From NCBI GenBank assembly GCA_021106755.1, contig JAIOTM010000278.1:1-7358 (forward strand): DNA of 7,358 nucleotides, read 5' to 3'. Positions 6,201 to 7,358 of the stretch are shown here, in pieces; within the stretch, counting starts at the first letter, position 1, and each line of letters starts with the position of its first letter. Under the pieces are notes generated by a model. That model did no database searches, was not told where the DNA came from, and worked only from the letters and a program-made list of their open reading frames with translations. The position numbers were made by a program, and so were the translations under genes. Source of the DNA: Candidatus Cloacimonadota bacterium. Lineage in GTDB: Bacteria; Cloacimonadota; Cloacimonadia; Cloacimonadales; JAIOQZ01.

Positions 6201-7358
6201 ATATTCAGTATCACCAAAGCCGGGGTTATACTCATAAGTTATTACTTTTTGTGTCCAATTTCTTATTTTTTCTTCTGGTGTTTGAGAGCCAAGATCACTG
6301 ATAAGAATTCTGCCCAATGCAATTTCACGATATTTATCAATATTATTCAAGGCATCATCACCTACGGTTGAACCTCTTTCTCCATACCATTCGTCACCAT
6401 CAGTTGAGTAATCACCGTTGTAATCGGCAAAATACAAATCACATGCAATCCTGTCGTTGAATGTTCCCCAAACTGTTTGATTATCCTCCCCATGTCGGAA
6501 CTTGAGAGTAGTGTAACGGGTTAGAAGAAGATCATCATTTGAGTCAGGTAAGTTATCAGCGTCGCGTTCACCGCCAACAATGAGAGCATAAGTTAAACCC
6601 ATATTATTCCATTTATCATGCAGATAAGCCCGTATTTTCCCTGCTCTATCATCAAGTAAATCTGTAGAAATAAGATCTCCCGCATATTCTGTGTCTATTT
6701 CCTCAACAGGTTTGTAGATAATATGAAGCCCTTTGAATGTCTTCCAGAGCATATATTCCTCAAAATCATCTGCAAATTGTGCTTCACCAATAATTACCAT
6801 GTCTATATCAGAAAGTGAAGGATCTGGGACAGGTGGCGTGTTAGCGTATAATGAAATCTCTTCATCATTATCGACAATACCTTCAAGACACATAGTATAC
6901 TGCTCTTGCATGGCTTCTCTTCTAAAAAGAGGTGTGTGGATAGTCATAGTACTGTTTTCCAAATTTAGAGAATAATCAATGACTGGAGTAAAAAAAAGAG
7001 TACTGTCGGATGCTCGGTATTGGATTGGATAAAGTGCAATTTGCACAATTCGATTACACCCATCGAAATATCCGTGCGACAGTACTTCGGCCGATGTTGA
7101 TGGATACAAGGTAGATAAAGCATAAGCTATTGAATCAGGCTCAACCGGTGTTGGTCCATTGTTAGTGTTAAAGTATCCCATTGAGGGCGATACGAGATAT
7201 GTGCCAGATAGTTGATTTGCTTGAATATCTGTTGCGATACTTGCAACGGATTTACCTGTCGGAATTATAAGATTTACGATTTTGACCGGTAATTGTGGTT
7301 GTCCTCGTTCTGTTGTTGTTGAAATTCCCGGGTACGAAACTTCTTCAAAAAGATCAGC
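3297..7358 (-). CDS. Gingipain-like cysteine protease (peptidase C25) with Ig-like, beta-helix, helical-repeat and T9SS sorting domains; N-terminus outside window
   Basis: The frame is open to the right edge: 1353 residues are visible, numbered from base 7358. Residues 1-150 are a C25 propeptide, with the hallmark G-x-P-x-LP at 19-24 (ERGQPQLPVKIVNLIIP). The ATG at 7181 (residue 60) is therefore internal, and the signal peptide lies off the window. The C25 domain spans about 181-640, starting DIDMVIIG and ending GDPEVIAYVG. The likely catalytic dyad is His460 (FGLHGA, codon 5981-5979) and Cys530 (HLSCLVG, codon 5771-5769). About 645-720 is the Ig-like domain that usually follows C25 (TVDSQPIEGAFVHF ... 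TAPDYIPYLA). About 725-1080 is Asn-rich with short strands (IRNNHLSNC, INNNIFENIS, ITNNYFS), a right-handed parallel beta-helix. About 1085-1246 is helical and TPR-like (MENQDYITANQLLWQLVNNYPD; LGNYQQALLHFESIV). Residues 1269-1353 are the sorting tail (NYPNPFNPETII ... GQKVKTL ... SSGVYFYRL). The predicted product is a secreted or cell-surface protease made as a zymogen; its substrate is unknown. GC is about 35% (4441-4800). Confidence 0.92.
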   Translation of the reverse strand, partial: ADLFEEVSYPGISTTTERGQPQLPVKIVNLIIPTGKSVASIATDIQANQLSGTYLVSPSMGYFNTNNGPTPVEPDSIAYALSTLYPSTSAEVLSHGYFDGCNRIVQIALYPIQYRASDSTLFFTPVIDYSLNLENSTMTIHTPLFRREAMQEQYTMCLEGIVDNDEEISLYANTPPVPDPSLSDIDMVIIGEAQFADDFEEYMLWKTFKGLHIIYKPVEEIDTEYAGDLISTDLLDDRAGKIRAYLHDKWNNMGLTYALIVGGERDADNLPDSNDDLLLTRYTTLKFRHGEDNQTVWGTFNDRIACDLYFADYNGDYSTDGDEWYGERGSTVGDDALNNIDKYREIALGRILISDLGSQTPEEKIRNWTQKVITYEYNPGFGDTEYLNHGYSVNGYFDQELSEEEVPLMVLRDVAFFYTLSTLLPCYSILTADRDTGIPNGNQVVRTFANGMNYSLFGLHGAKYVQVLCNEAVCYHTNAPPGVNPWYWSGYFVKADDSYLCYPQLTQEIGNGMNNLTPNGKIGITFHLSCLVGSYQRYHSSLGGRLSMAEALSTAWNDRGSVSVMASSGYVWDHLGNNNLQTALDFPLQRFYSTEQSSLINRISFGFTFNNYISHLPIPINSDWGIMGNITGLQIFGDPEVIAYVGEPEIIEVTHNFSEHSITATVDSQPIEGAFVHFLDGNYNSIDKESTDEYGVASCGFEFSYVCVTAPDYIPYLARLAVSNETINSEEDIFCDFIVPPDVNLYVNSFLNFKALGRKSANLIVSEGANLYLNGGIIAHRADYNGSHLNPIQIDIPGNKVIIYGNLIDNGEFIISGPENWKGVEFIGSSFAVDGGIVFNTKVIIENGDAMINDVIFNNCSISIDTGSFDAQDCDFNHSNFLGFGGSGAEIVNIVNCTFNSEGLEAIHIDSYRGFSIRNNHLSNCCVGFYSSNSGQSFATINNNIFENISCVAIHLSNSYGKLREGNVISNCGYGISACNYSKWCFVGSGPSHQQISNPISMGVMFTTNSYTTRSEITNNYFSLENPEESSMFVCQGGQPRFPIDLRNNDWGDNFDADLFLQPTSDWYEYMPMLGDRCDDDSPTITDSLYSATVVAMENQDYITANQLLWQLVNNYPDCNYVTNSLKLLFSIAYIEDEDFGVLKNQMQQIAAIDSTISEAIEFHSIQCDIVLGNYQQALLHFESIVANTPTVADSVNAALQIARIQMLAERDDNYNQRLLSNYPELCIKSTEEYHELHSKLAYLLLDEENYKIRKSDDVPANVNITLRNYPNPFNPETIIEFSLPEADHVKLTVYNIKGQKVKTLFDDNAEKGLHKLIWDGKNSTGKCASSGVYFYRLVTSKRTVTQKMALIK
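3526..3554 (-). repeat. 29-bp direct repeat, copy 2 (codes for NYPNPFNPET)
   Basis: This is the identical partner of 1842-1870, at the start of the protease's sorting tail (residues 1269-1278 of the visible protein). The two copies are 1684 bases apart. Confidence 0.95.

Noticed and set aside
4142..6975. Several 60-84-codon + strand frames opposite the protease
   Set aside because: All are antisense to a continuous 1353-residue frame with clear domains, and none has a convincing start or product.

Overview
The window suggests a bacterium of the Fibrobacterota-Chlorobi-Bacteroidota (FCB) superphylum or a related candidate phylum such as Cloacimonadota, Zixibacteria, Marinimicrobia or KSB1. 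This is an inference. It rests mainly on two large secreted proteins that end in the same 85-residue tail beginning NYPNPFNPET, the type IX secretion (T9SS type A / FlgD-Ig-like) sorting tail typical of these lineages. The envelope is Gram-negative in character, with a lipoprotein signal and a gingipain-type protease. I cannot name a species.

Layout. On the + strand, bases 1-1537 hold three tightly packed co-directional genes: the 3' half of rodA (cut by the left edge), a ~202-aa outer-envelope lipoprotein with a carbohydrate-binding-module-like jelly-roll domain, and an unrecognised 90-aa protein. Spacings are 6 and 18 bases, with Shine-Dalgarno sequences in both gaps, so this reads as one operon. 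Bases 1538-1612 are a convergent junction with an 11-bp perfect hairpin. On the - strand, bases 1613-7358 hold two large exported proteins: a 531-aa seven-repeat FG-GAP/VCBS beta-propeller, and upstream of it a gingipain-like (peptidase C25) protease. The protease continues with an Ig-like domain, a right-handed beta-helix, a TPR-like helical region and the sorting tail. Its reading frame stays open to the right edge, so the N-terminus lies outside the window. The first in-frame ATG (7181) is inside the propeptide and is not the real start.

How they fit together. The left half is cell-shape machinery (RodA glycosyltransferase) plus envelope proteins. The right half is secreted or surface-attached equipment: a cysteine protease with adhesive or scaffold domains and a calcium-binding propeller, both apparently addressed to the same secretion route. 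No secretion component is encoded here. Hand-counted base composition differs clearly between the halves: about 45-49% GC in the sampled rodA and lipoprotein blocks, about 35% in the bodies of the two secreted proteins. The tail of the propeller gene returns to about 44%. The two tails share a 29-bp identical DNA block at the NYPNPFNPET motif, although the rest of the tails has diverged. There is no gene-free stretch over 300 bases, and I see no RNA gene, CRISPR array, transposase or integrase.
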